From the NCBI GenBank assembly GCA_031472005.1, contig PZJY01000012.1, forward strand, positions 434,001 to 498,000: a stretch of 64,000 nucleotides of DNA, in the 5' to 3' direction. The notes under the pieces are model-generated. The model was not told the DNA's origin and ran no database searches. It saw nothing but the letters and a program-made list of their open reading frames with translations. Below are positions 11,909 through 23,579 of this stretch, piece by piece; the first letter of the stretch is position 1, and each line of letters opens with the position of its first letter. The position numbers were made by a program, and so were the translations under genes. The DNA comes from Tetracladium setigerum (taxonomy: Eukaryota > Ascomycota > Leotiomycetes > Helotiales).

Positions 11909-12660
11909 CCACTACTTACTTACCTACCTATACATCGCAATCAATCAATCATTCATTCACTCACAAGAGTCACAAGAAAGCAATCAAATCAACACACAAA
12001 GAGAATGGTGTGGGTATAATGCAATCTATTTTTGATATTTAATCTTTTTCTTTCGTTTTTTAGTCACGAAGATTTTAACCTCGGCGCAGACACAACATTC
12101 CATCATCTCTCTCTTCCTTCTCTCATATTTCTCATCATCGCTTACAAAAACAAAAAACAAAAAAAAAAGATAAAGTATATCAAGAAGAAATTTGGACAGC
12201 TACCGCCCTCTCTCAGATTTTATTTGTACACTTATTCTCAAACAACAACACACACCATACAAAAGAGAGAGAGAAAGATTTCCTCCATAATGCTCAACTC
12301 GACCGCGAGGGCAAGGAGCACTTGGAATCATGCCTTTTTAGCATGCTACCATGCCACACACAAAAGATTGCAAATCCGAACTAATCCAATTCCTCCCCGA
12401 CCGAAGTCTTCAAACCACCACCCAACCAGCCACCTTAAAAAGCCATTCCAGATCCAACCTCATAAACCCGTCATAAAAAAAGGCCATGAGCCCATGGTAA
12501 AAGTCCCAAACCGAGAAACCAGAAGATTTGTGTGTGAAAAGCCACCACGTAATGCGAGAAAAAAAGCACGCAAGGCTATGCAATAAAAGTTCATACAGAG
12601 AAAAAAGATCAGAGCCGTCTAGAAGCGAAGCGAAGAAAGGTTTAAACGACGATGAGGCTG

Positions 12661-14903
12661 TCATATCTGTTGGCTTTGCATCAAGTGCTGATTGCCTCCA
12701 ATGAGCTGACTAGGCGCTGCCATGCTCATTGCTGAACCTGGCATGGTCATTTGCATTCCAGAGAATCCTTGTGGCATGCTGGTTGGTAGATAGCCATTCT
12801 CAGAGTTGGGGGATGCTTCTTCGAGAGCGCCAAGCTGGTCGTCGTTTTCGCCCTCATACTCCTCTTCTTCACCGCTGAAAGGATAGGCTCCGTCAGAGCC
12901 ACCCTCGCCACGATCGTGTGTTCGACGATGTTGAGCGAGGTTGTCTGATCGGGAGAAAGCCTTGCTGCAGTGTGGGCAGATGTATGGTCTTTCCTGGGTA
13001 TGGGTCCTAACGTGTCTCTTGAGGTGCTCTAAACGCTTGAAGAGACGGCCGCATGTTGGGATTGGGCAAGAGTGTGACTTCTGTGGGTATGGACCAAGTT
13101 CCATCATGGTTGCGCTTCGAGCTCTTCGAACGACACCGTGAGGTCCTTGCATGTTCATTCGGCGAGGAGACTCGTGAATTGAACCATCACCATTGAGCTC
13201 ATCGTTGGCAATGTGGCTGAATTCGTTCTGTTGTTGAAGGGACATTGGGTTCATAGCTGGGCTGTCTTCAATTGTAGAAAGAGGAGTTCCGTGTCTAGAC
13301 ATCTCAAGAAGCTCCTTGTGGTGCTGGGCCATCTGGTTGATGCCGTGGCTGTAGCTGAGCTCGGGAGGAGAGTTGTGACCAGACTCATCACCTTCGGCGA
13401 CAGGGCCAACCGAGTGGGAAACAGACCGTCTCAGGTCTGAAGGTCGGTGAGCAGTGTGTGTTTGTCCAGCGGCAGCGGCGTTGGCAGCAACCATTGCACT
13501 GATTCCCGGGGAATGGAAGAGCGACGCCTCCTTTGCTTGTAGGTTGGGGAACCTTCAATGACAGAGTAGACGTTGTTTCCTCCAAATCCTCGGCTGGCGT
13601 GGTTGAATTGAGGGCCAGAAAGGTTTGATGGTGGGAGTTGCATCATTCCGTGAATACCATTTACACTTGTCATGTGGTCTGGGATAGCGGTATACAATCC
13701 AGTCTCCTCGTTGGCAATGTAAGCTGGCTCGGGGCCCATTCCCATAGCTTGTTGAGGTGGGGTGATTGGCTCGAAAGAAATACCACGGTTGCTGTAGTCG
13801 TCGTAGTGGGATGAGACAAACGATGGGGCGGGAGAGTACTCAAGGCCATATGCGGGCATGGATGCGTGACGTTGATGTGTTTGGTTGACGGGAACACCGT
13901 TCTGGTTGTATTGAACACGTCCAAAGTCTGTTTCTCTCTTGACAACTTGCTGGGCCATGTTTGGCATCATGGAGATGTGGTGGTTGTATGCTGCCATTGG
14001 GTCTTCGGCAAGAGGTGCCATCGCCTGTGGCATCATCTGTGGTGGTGGCATGGAATCGATCGCTCGCATGACTGGGGAAGTCGACTGCGATTGTGATTGG
14101 GATGCAGCATATGAAGGTTGTTGTGCGGAGAAGGAGGAAGAGTTGGCTTGTTGAGCCTTGGTGAGTTGCTCGAAGAGCGATTGCGTGGAGTCGAACTCGA
14201 AAGAGAGCGCTGGTTCGTTGACGGCAACAGTTGTGGCCTCCTGTCCCATCTTCTCCCTCTTCAAATCGCGCTCAAGGGCATCGAGGAAAAGGCGGTCGTG
14301 TGGCACGCTGTACCAGTAAAAGACCTTCTGTTTCTTCTGTGTTCGGATGCAGTTGTTCTTGTATAGGAAATCCAAGAAGCCACTCTTTGGCTCTTCAAGC
14401 GAAGCATCGGTGCCGGACTTCAGGTTGCGCAAGTCGGAGAAGATACCCTCCTCAAACTTCTTGGAGTTCTTGACTGGACGGCCGAAAGCTTGGAATCTGA
14501 AAGAGAGGCATCGCACAATGTCGGTGCCGGAGATGTGAAAGAGGTTGTTCCTGTTTCTTTGTTAGCGCTCTGCATTCTTCTTTCTTCTTCGCAGGTACAA
14601 CGACATACCATAACACGCAAGAAACATATTCGCCAGTGGGGAGAAGGAATCGTCGGATGTACTGGTCGGGTGTCCAGTCGACGGGCGCTGAGATTAAAAA
14701 GTATTTTACTGATGACTTGTTAGCAACATGTTGCACGCGCGCGCGCAAGTAGGAGGGCGATGCTCACGGTTGTCGACTTGTTGAAGAGCTACTTGAGCAT
14801 CTTGTGGCAAGCTCTGTTGGGCCTCGCTGCTCAGCATGAAGGTCTCTGGTTTTTGTGGAGGAGCCATCGAGGTGTGATGGGAGGAATACATCATGTGCGC
14901 CAT
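12661..14903 (-). CDS. STE12: Ste12 homeodomain-like/C2H2 transcription factor
   Basis: Nuclear transcription factor downstream of the Fus3/Kss1-type MAP kinase, controlling mating and invasive growth in fungi. Minus-strand exons are 14903-14768, 14708-14609 and 14550-12661. The STE domain fills about residues 45-170, with DWTPDQYIRRFLLPTGEYV, CLSFRFQAFGRPVKNSKKFE and KQKVFYWYSVPHDRLFLDAL. The family-specific segment SPTYKQRRRRSSIP follows. Two C2H2 fingers lie near residues 574-630 (CPIPTC...H-x4-H and CPHCSKAFSRSDNLAQHRRTH), the arrangement found in filamentous fungi but absent from yeast Ste12. The frame breaks at the run of four C (plus-strand G4, 13508-13511). Adding one base gives 708 residues with the two halves joined as in homologues, so I treat it as one gene. 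An upstream ATG choice (14903 or a few codons later) is open. Confidence 0.93.
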
Positions 14904-17790
14904 TCAGTCGAGACGACGGCGATGCGGAACAGGTGTCGACGGATGATTGAAACACCAGCGGTGCCTGTTGGAATGCGACGTCGCTACTGAAGCGAGATAA
15001 GAGTGATCACGATCAAGCGAGTGATGGTCGTCTGGATCTGGCGGGAATGGTTTGGTGATGTTTGACGATCTTGAAATGTTTTGCAGGAGCCTGCTCCGAT
15101 CAAATGCAATGGATTGATGGGAACTGGAACGGTTGTTGTATCGAGGAGTTTTCGAGACCAGCAGGAGAACTCGACTCGGGAGAAAGGGGATGATGCTGCG
15201 GATACGGATGCTGCGGACGGGGGGGAAGAACCGACTCGGACGGTTTCTCGGTCGCGCAAGAGAAGAGGTTTTGAAAATTAAAAGCAAAAGAAGAGGCCGT
15301 GTTCCGAAGTAATAGAGAAGTATCTCCAGTTGATATTGAGAAGGAGTTCTTGCGGCGACGAACCTGCGACGTTGGCGGAGGAGGAGAAGAAAGAGCGTGG
15401 AGTAGGAGAGAGAGAGAGCAATTAGGGAGGGAGTAGGTTTGAGAATGAGGGAAGTGTTTTGGAAGGGGGATGGGCGGACAGGGAGATTATGAGGGAAAGG
15501 GGGACCAGCTCGTTTGGGGGGGTGGTCCGCCGGGGCATCGACGACAGGGAAGGCCACTTAGGACAGGGAGGACGAGGTGGACCGGGATTGGGAAAGGGGA
15601 TGGATGGTGGATGGATGTGATGTGGTCAGGGATTCTCGCTGAGGGACCTTGCACTGGATAGCAAAGGTCGAGAGCCTGCAAGGACTAGGCGCTTTTCGGA
15701 GAGAAAGCAAGAGTCTGCGCGCGCGGGTGGAGAAAGTAGTGAAGGAGAGAGAGCAAAAGAACAAGAGTCGTTGCTTGTTTATGGAGACGGTGATGATGGA
15801 GACGACGGGGATATTAGGCGTAGGGCGATAATAGAGTAGCCTGGTAAGTGGGAAGTCGTTGAGCTTTGCTCGGAGGCAAGGGCTAGAATGAGTAGCGATG
15901 GGAATGCGAGGGAATGGAGTGAATGGCACGCAAATCTTTTCTGGCGATGCGGTACGAGGGCGATGGGAGAGTGGGAAAAGGTATCCAAGGGCACAGAGAG
16001 AGGATAGAAAAGGGAGATTTGGCAATAATAACGTGAAGTTAGTTAGGTAAGGAGGAGGGAGGCCGTAAAGAAGCGAGAGAGTAAGCATTCCAGTATTGCT
16101 TCCTCCTTCTCGTTGAACTGCTCATACACTTACTCCTGTACCTAGCGAGTGAATGCCATCACATCCTCACAAGAATTGTTGATTTGTTGATTCTGGACTG
16201 ATTCGTTGATTTGCTAGGTTTCAGGGGTCGGGACTCAGGACACCACCGCTTGCGAAACACGCGCCCAAGTCGAGATTCGTGCATCCCCAAAATCTCAAAC
16301 ACGAAGCTAGAGACGGCGAAGTGTGTGTGTGGCTGGTGCAGCTGCCCTTACACGACGTCGGTAAGGTAACTTTTTAGAAATCTGATTCCTACTATTATTA
16401 TTTACGAGATACGCAGCTAATTGTACTACTGTTTACATCGATCGCGAAGGCGAAGCGTCCGGACTTTCTAAGCGAATCTGTAAGAATATTGAAGATTTCT
16501 CAGGGGCTTATCATCATCATTATTACAACTCCCTCTTCGGCGTCGGAAGAGGCGCGTGAAGGTGGGATGCAAAGGCAATGTTGCACTGACAAAAAAATGC
16601 GAGCGAACCCATTCATTCTTGGCTGCCAAAAAGAAAGGAAGAACTGAGCACCATGGTGGCATGGTCACATTATTCCAGACACATAGTCAACAACAACAAG
16701 AAAGCAAATAAATAATAAAGCACAAATCATACCGGTATATGCGTGTCTCACACCTCTTCCGAACAACCACAACGCGTTTCTGTCGACAAAAGTCGCTCAT
16801 GCTGCAATGTAGTGTTCTGCTTTCCCGGCCTCTTCTTTGCGTCTGTCTTCCATCTGTCTCTCCTTTCCTTTCAACAACAACGAAATCAACAACATCACAG
16901 CCCAGCCCACGGACTTCTCTCCACGAATCGCTACCCCCTTGCAACTATTCTCCGTATGCTTGCTTCCTCATTTTCCTTTGTCAGTCTGTACGTGGACGCT
17001 AAGTAGAAACCCCTCCGGCTGAATTGTTTCTTTAAATTGCAATTCAAGCACACGGACTCCCCACGGATCCCTCCCTCCCAAGCTCAGCGGTGCCCGGCGA
17101 TCATTAATTAGGAAGGAAACTCACAGACACCACTACTCGCAAATCATCGAGCGATGAGCAAACAAATCAATAATCATAGATGCACCTTTCCAATTAAAAC
17201 CATAAAGCCATTACTCAGCGGTAACATCTCAAGATAAACAAATGTTCTCATCATGCTCATCGTCCTAGCGCGGGCGATGAAGCTTCCTGTCTACCTATCA
17301 AATGGATGAGAGAGATGGAGTGAAGAGTGAAGAGGCACAGAAAGGATGGAAGAGCAAGCTTCTTCCCAGCACCGCCATCGTTGGATCAATGCCTGGCATC
17401 ATAGCATGCCTGCTGCCATCCAGATTTCCAAGTGTGAAGCCTCTCAATGGCGGGAGATCTGACCGTTATGTGCGAGGATAATGGTAGTATTGCATCTCAA
17501 CTCTTCCAATCGTTGTGTTTTCTTGCTCTGAACGTTCAACGGCGATGTTTCTTTTTCGTTGAAGTGACAGCTGAGCCATCTAATTTACTCTCTCTTTGGT
17601 TGCGGAACGCTCGCATTACTACAGACTACGGTGCAGTACTCTCCACGGCATTGTGATCTATCTCTCCACATAACAATTGCCGAATGATCAATCCTTTGCT
17701 CTCATACCTCCACAGAAAATCCATCAACAAATCCTCGCGCTAGCAGTTCAGGCTTTCCACTCCGGGTCGGTTATTCCCCTTGTACATTTG

Positions 17791-17797
17791 TGAAACA
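17791..17797 (+). promoter_or_regulatory. TGAAACA heptamer, possible Ste12 site
   Basis: Exact match to the pheromone-response core bound by Ste12, nearly 2.9 kb upstream of the STE12 start. About one such heptamer is expected by chance in 8 kb on both strands and three are present, so autoregulation is only a possibility. Confidence 0.2.
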
Positions 17798-20472
17798 CCG
17801 CTGAGGGAAAGCTTGGCTTGCTTCAGAAAAAACGGCTCATGCACACCACCACCCACATCCTTTTCTTTTCTCCGCTTGGATTTTGGCATTCATCATTATT
17901 CGTGCCCTGCCTGCTCCTTGCTGCTGCTTGAGAAGTCTAGATTTGGAATAATGTCATGGGATTGTACAGATTTGGGAGAGAACGTATTTCGTACTTCGCA
18001 AGAGACGTAGATGGCCGGCTCAAAAATATGAAAGGCTACTTACTCTAGGTGATTATTATTTTTGGACACTTTTATTATTAACTAGCAGCAAAGGTTTTTA
18101 GGTTGGCCATGATGAAGTAAAGTGGAGGAAGAACTGCCAACTACCTTCTAGAACACCACGATGGTCTGCTGTTACTGAAAGGCACTACTGGTAGGGATGG
18201 CATTAGGTATCAGCTTGCTTTGCGCATACTGTACAGTACTACGGCTGCCAATCTAAAGTGTCTCTCGCCGTGTAGTTACTCAAGTTCAATCTTATGTCTA
18301 TGCTACACAAACTACCATCCATTTCTCTTGCATTGTTTTACATACAATTGCCATCACTCACTATCACAACTGTGTTACGGTACACCACCATCATCAGTTC
18401 AGACATCCATCCAGCCAGCCATGATCCATCGCATCCAAGCAGTGAACAAATCAAGCAAATCAAGTAAACAATCACCTCATCAGGAAACAACCCCGATCCG
18501 TTCCTGAGCAGTGAGCAGCCCCCATTGCAACATCACAGACCACATTCCGCCCTATTACCCTTCCCTTCTCTCTCCATGAGGTTTCAGAAGGAGATCAAAC
18601 AGGTACAACCCGAACCCCACCCTCCCACGCCCGCCACCACATCCGACCTTACCTCCGAATGAAGTGTAAACTCCATGAGGTTAAACAACTCTTGAGCGAG
18701 CACGAACGTTGGGAAAGTCCCAGTTTACTAGCTCACTAATACGAAGGGGGTGCAAGGTAAACACGGAAGTCAAAGAAGCAAGGAAGAAACGATGGAAGGA
18801 AAAGGAAGTAGGTAAGCATTATTCGGAAGAGGGCCCCGGTGGCAGTCGTACAGTAGTACAGTAGTGGGGAGTATCTTCGTAGTTTAGGTGTTTCTGGTTC
18901 TTGATTACTTGATGATGACCTGATGGTTTAGTTTTTTTCGGGGTTTTGTTTTCTGCAAGTAATGCAGGGTAGGGCGGTCATGATGGCATTGCAGGGTTGG
19001 TGATGGCATCTTTTGCAAATTTGATATTGATTGATCGTCCCGGCCTTGATTCGTAGCCGCGATTTAATATATGAGTAAATTACAACTTTGGTATCGGTGT
19101 TTATGGGGTTCGAGAAATCTGTTTACTACTACTACTGTGGCTGTGTTAATGTAGAAAGACATGAAGTGTAGAGGTGTTGTAAAGTGTGTGTGTGTGTGTG
19201 CAAATAATTCTGTTCAGCTCGACGAACACGCGAGCAAAAGTATCACGATCCTTCTCATCTCCCCAACCGCAGTCATTTTTCAACTACGACTTCGATTTCT
19301 GTTTCTATTTCCATCTTCTCTTTCATCCTCACCAATCCATCCTTCTCTCGCCACCACCGGCCTCCGCCAAAGTCAAAAATCCCATTTTACCAGCCTGACT
19401 GGCAAAGCATGCAGCAGTACAAAAGTACAAAGCGTGTCGCCCACCAACATCATCCACTAAAGAAGTTTTCTATTTCCATATTTTGCAGTTGTTTCTATTT
19501 CCATCCGCCGACCTCACTCGCATCACCTATTGGCTACAACGCCAGCCGCATCCCACCAACCACAACAAACCAAAACACGACGCACTCTTGCATCTTCTGA
19601 AACGTCGCTTCAGATTAACCTTTGGGACTGTGGGCGCGTTCATTGGTGTGTTTCGGGTTTTGGGGGATGGGTGGATGGAAGGGAACGAGAACGAGGATGG
19701 CTGGATGGGCTTGGCTTGAAATGCTTGGATAGTAGCGCTGAAGATCTGCGATGCTGCGATGCGATGCGGATGCGATGCCATGTAGGTCTGACTGTAGGTC
19801 TGTGTTGGTAAGGCCTTCTATCGGGTCTCTCTTGTCGCTCAGAAGGAGGTTGAGAGAAAGAGAGAGAGATTGAAGATATGTGGTGGTGAGGCGCATGCGA
19901 GGAGGAAGGGAGATTCAATCTTAAATTTCTATCTGGTGGGTGTACAGTAACCTCTTGGTTCTTGGTACAGTATGTTTTCCTTTGGATGCGATGCTTTCTT
20001 TGCTCTCCGTGTACTGCTCTTTCGACCGTATTTGCTTTGGTGCAGAACAAAGTCGTTCAGCCAGACGGCAGAGGAAGGTTGAGCGAACCGCCGAGTATCT
20101 TACTTGCTGACAGACAGCCTCCAATGCTCCATAGAGAAAGAGGAGTGAAAAACGGCGCGAGACTATTACGTTCTCATTTCCTTCTATGAGTGTTTCTCAG
20201 CAATCCTTCGTTTTCCATATCTATTCTGAGACTGCTTGCTCTACTGTACACCGCTGCTCCTACTCTCGATGAGCGCATAGGTAACCCAATCAATCGAGAA
20301 TTCTTACGCTGTCGCTGTCTTCGATCGTCATGCTAGATGAACTCACGCCTATTATTTCATGTCTTTCTTCCTTCTCATCCAATTTTAGCCGGATCTTTGC
20401 GCTCAAGGTACTGTTCAAGACTTTAGGATTACATCCCACCAGCTCTTGGACATCATTCCCACTTCAGACGTC

Positions 20473-20479
20473 TGAAACA
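20473..20479 (+). promoter_or_regulatory. TGAAACA heptamer, possible Ste12 site
   Basis: Second exact TGAAACA core in the region upstream of STE12; a third lies inverted at 20893-20899. Same limits: a short motif, distant from the start codon. Confidence 0.18.
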
Positions 20480-23224
20480 TACACTTCCAATTCCATCCAG
20501 ACTTAAAAATCTAGAGTTTGCCTCTTGCTTCCCTCCCCTCACAATCACCGTCAGTCACCGCGAGCGAATAATGCCGAGAGAAAAAAGTGTGATAAAGAAG
20601 AAACAAGTGATATGATGCGATGACATGCAGCACCTCAAACATCCGTCCATCTCTTCCGCCTCGCTTCCAGCTTCCCTCCCTTCACGGAGTACCAAACCAT
20701 CATCCATGCTCGATCTAGAGTTTTTTGGCCTTCTGCGGTTTTACCCTTCCCGCGCTCTATCTGCTTTGAGATCTCTGCCATGGCCATGGGTGACGGGGAT
20801 AAAAAGCGAGGGACGTGTGTTCACTGCTGTTCAGATCTGAGAAGCGGTTTCAGAGAGGTTGTTTTTGAAACTCCGAACGCGAGGAGAGGTGGTGTTTCAT
20901 AGCCGTGGAGAAAGATTCAAGCAGAAGAAGAATCGGAAAATAAATCCACTTTGCTGGGACGGGATGGGATGGCATGGTATGGTATTGAATAATGTGGAGG
21001 AGGTCAGGAAGAGTTGGAAATAATGATTCAAACGGAATTTTTTCTTGGATGGAGGGGGAGATCAAACTGATTTGGGATGTTCCCGTTTTGGTAGTGTTTG
21101 TCGACGTCGGTGTAGACGAGATGGACTGGGGTAGGTGGTTTACTATATAGTGGCGAGACTTTTCTACTACGAAGTACGAAGTATCTACATATGATCGACC
21201 GGAAAGTATATTAATGATGGCATGTGTGCATTGTTGCCTACGAGATACGTTGATGATGAGCGCGTGGCGACGAAGATTGCAAAGTCTCTTGATTCGTGTT
21301 GAGATCCGATGGGGACGAGCCATTACTAAATGATGTTGGTTCATTCATGCGATTCAAGATGGAACTATTTGATTTGCCTCCCAAACTATATCCACTACTC
21401 AACTCAGGTTCTTCAGCGCCACGGCGAGAAGGTAGATGTCAGTGTAAATCTTTCTTTGGCGGAAAATGGTCCATCCAATCCGGTAAACCTGGTCCATGGA
21501 CTTCACAATCAGAGCTCAAGCCTAAGGAATTCTTTGAATCTACAGTAATTTGGATTTCAACAGTGGAGAAAATGAGACGCACAACCATACGTCGTGTCTA
21601 TACTAGCTTACTCAAGACGATGTCAGGTCTCAAAAGTTTGGATCAGATGAAAAGCAAACACCGCCTCCGTTTTGCAGAGAACCTGTTTGGGTTTTATTTC
21701 CTTTCGTCACAAATTTGACAGATCGTGTTATGAAATGGTATTACGCGGTAATTAAACAAATGAAGACGGTTATATGATCCATTACGTGGATAATTGGTAG
21801 TGATCGTACCTCTCGACATGCCATGCCAAGACCTGTTTCCGGTTCATCATTCCAAACACCAATTAGGCAAAGTAAAGAGTATGCAATAATCAAGTATTCT
21901 ACTATTATCAAACACTCTCTAGTAGCTTGAGTTAATACCAGGCACCTATGTTGGATTGTTCGGTGAGGAGGAGGATTCCTCGAAGTGTCCATCCTATGCG
22001 TGCGGCTTTGGTCAACGAAACAGAACTTCAATGGGGAAGGAAGCTGCGTAGTGAGAAGCTAACTCAATATCGTATGTTATCTATGAATCCAAAAAATAAT
22101 AATATTAGGCTGTGCTATCATTGAAGTGACATTTATCAAGCTACTTTTACCAATGAGGTCGCTTTGAAAAGAACATTCTGCTGAAAATTTCCCCTCAACA
22201 TGAACACTCGTCTGCTCGATAGGCGTGGCATCTTGGTCATTGAACAAAATGTTTACTCCATTTTCGTTACCACCACGGCTTGTTCACATCTACCGATGGC
22301 GTTTGTCCAAATAGATCCTCGATCCCCTCCCAGTCTTTCCTTTTGTTTCGGGGTAGAAAAAGTGGAGTATCTATCTACAAGGTAGGTTGACTACTTTGTT
22401 CGAAGAGAGGGGAAGGACGAAGATAGAATGGGTTTGTTCACCGCAAAAGAAACAGCATTAAAGATGTGAAAATAAGGTAAGTCGTGAACTAATATTCTCA
22501 GCACTGGCACGTCAAACTTTTGCACTGATAACAGCCGCCAGCATCAGCAGATGTGATTATACTGACACCTCGGGCGTGGATGTGTGTTGGGAGAGCGGAT
22601 CAGGTTAGAAACCGATCAAAATACAGCCGTGACTTGCGATACGTAGATGACTGGGAATTGATGTTAAGAAGGAATAGAGATTGCTTCAGCGCAGCATGAG
22701 GACATATCTCAGTCCTGTGTACCGAAACGTCCAAACCGTAACCAATTCAATAAGGACAGGAGAAGAAGAATGCAAACACCACTCGAGCTAATCACACTCG
22801 CCATGAGTACCACCTAGGTTCCCAGACCTAGAGGCATGAACATAGATTATATAGTAAGTAAGTAGTCAGTATTTTGAGCTGTCGCTCCGCATATCTGTGC
22901 CATGACTTGAACGGCCGTTGCACGCCAAAGACGCGAACTTAAAGAGCGTGATGTGAGAGGGAAGCATCACTTCGATTCTGAGTGTGGATTTGAGAAGCAA
23001 TTGCGTTCAGTGTTGAAGTTAAATTGTGTCCAATTGGTGAAGTTATGGACCCGATGGCGGGGACAGTTGGACCACGAAGCTGCAAGAGAGTCTTGAGAGA
23101 GCTTAGTCGTCCCCATTTCTGATGAATAGTCATCGAGGTCAATTATGATTTTCATTTATTCCAACATGCTCTGTCTAGCTTGAGGTCAACGTACATTTCG
23201 ATAACGAAGGGAGGCCTAACACAG

Positions 23225-23419
23225 TATACAAATTATATCGGCTCTAAAGTAGAGGTTATTGCTATGCTTAAGCTCGCTATAGAGAAGAAGTTATATCTAA
23301 ATGTTGAGTTGATTAATATTAGTAAAAAGGGATATAAAGAGGCTGTGGAGAAGGTTAAGAGCAATAATTTTAGATATTGTGTTACGCTTGTCGGGTTCAA
23401 GAAGGCCTTTTCTACTTGA
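23225..23419 (+). pseudogene. relic of a CAD-type zinc alcohol dehydrogenase C-terminus
   Basis: About 64 codons of an open frame match the C-terminal pattern of cinnamyl-alcohol-dehydrogenase-like enzymes. The order is YIGSKVEVIAMLKLA, then an EKK-x-ELINIS stretch, then EAVEKVKSNNFRY ending in a valine-rich strand. The rest of the enzyme (zinc sites, Rossmann fold) is missing upstream. The segment is strongly AT-rich with many TA dinucleotides, and residues normally encoded by G/C-rich codons are replaced. This fits a fragment decayed by C-to-T mutation such as repeat-induced point mutation. It lies just beyond the 3' end of the DUF3433 gene. Confidence 0.5.
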
Positions 23420-23579
23420 ATGGCTCCTGTAAAATAGAGAACGGAACAGTAAGATCAATGTCAGTCCTGTAAAAAATAGCAAGGCTTGGATTTAAAATGC
23501 ATCTAAATGGAGTTCAACCCCCTTCCCAGCTATGTGTCCACCTTGCGCCATCTAGACATTATAAACCCTCTTTCTCTAC

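Larger units (their letters stand above)
10245..12660. other. convergent intergenic region YTA7-STE12
   Basis: About 2.4 kb with no convincing gene. It presumably holds both 3' untranslated regions. Visible structure is a degenerate duplication (10711-10755 and 10871-10925), a CT tract near 11890-11908 and A/T-rich low-complexity DNA around 12030-12280. A 99-codon basic ORF near 12290-12586 is compositionally poor and I do not accept it. Confidence 0.4.
14904..23224. other. long gene-free region upstream of STE12
   Basis: About 8.3 kb without a gene I can support. The first 1.2 kb is pyrimidine-rich on the STE12 sense strand and probably contains its leader and promoter. The rest carries short low-complexity tracts, a GT microsatellite near 19185-19200, and scattered small ORFs. 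The longest structured one starts at an ATG at 21347, ends at 21718, and matches nothing I know. Three TGAAACA-type heptamers (17791, 20473 and, inverted, 20893) match the Ste12 pheromone-response element core, slightly above chance for this length. Long regulatory leaders or noncoding transcripts are possible. Confidence 0.4.

Noticed and set aside
12032..12586. 184-codon plus-strand ORF in the YTA7-STE12 gap
   Set aside because: Composition is Lys/His/Pro-biased and follows A-rich tracts. It has no motif and lies in probable 3' untranslated DNA of STE12.
13431..13530. Programmed frameshift or intron in STE12
   Set aside because: No slippery site or splice pair fits. The break sits in a C4 run, and eight other breaks of the same sign exist, so a missing base is simpler.
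14904..15557. Long minus-strand ORF (217 codons) immediately upstream of STE12
   Set aside because: Its translation is Pro/Ser/Leu-rich low-complexity sequence from a pyrimidine-rich leader and shows no domain. It is more likely part of the STE12 5' region.
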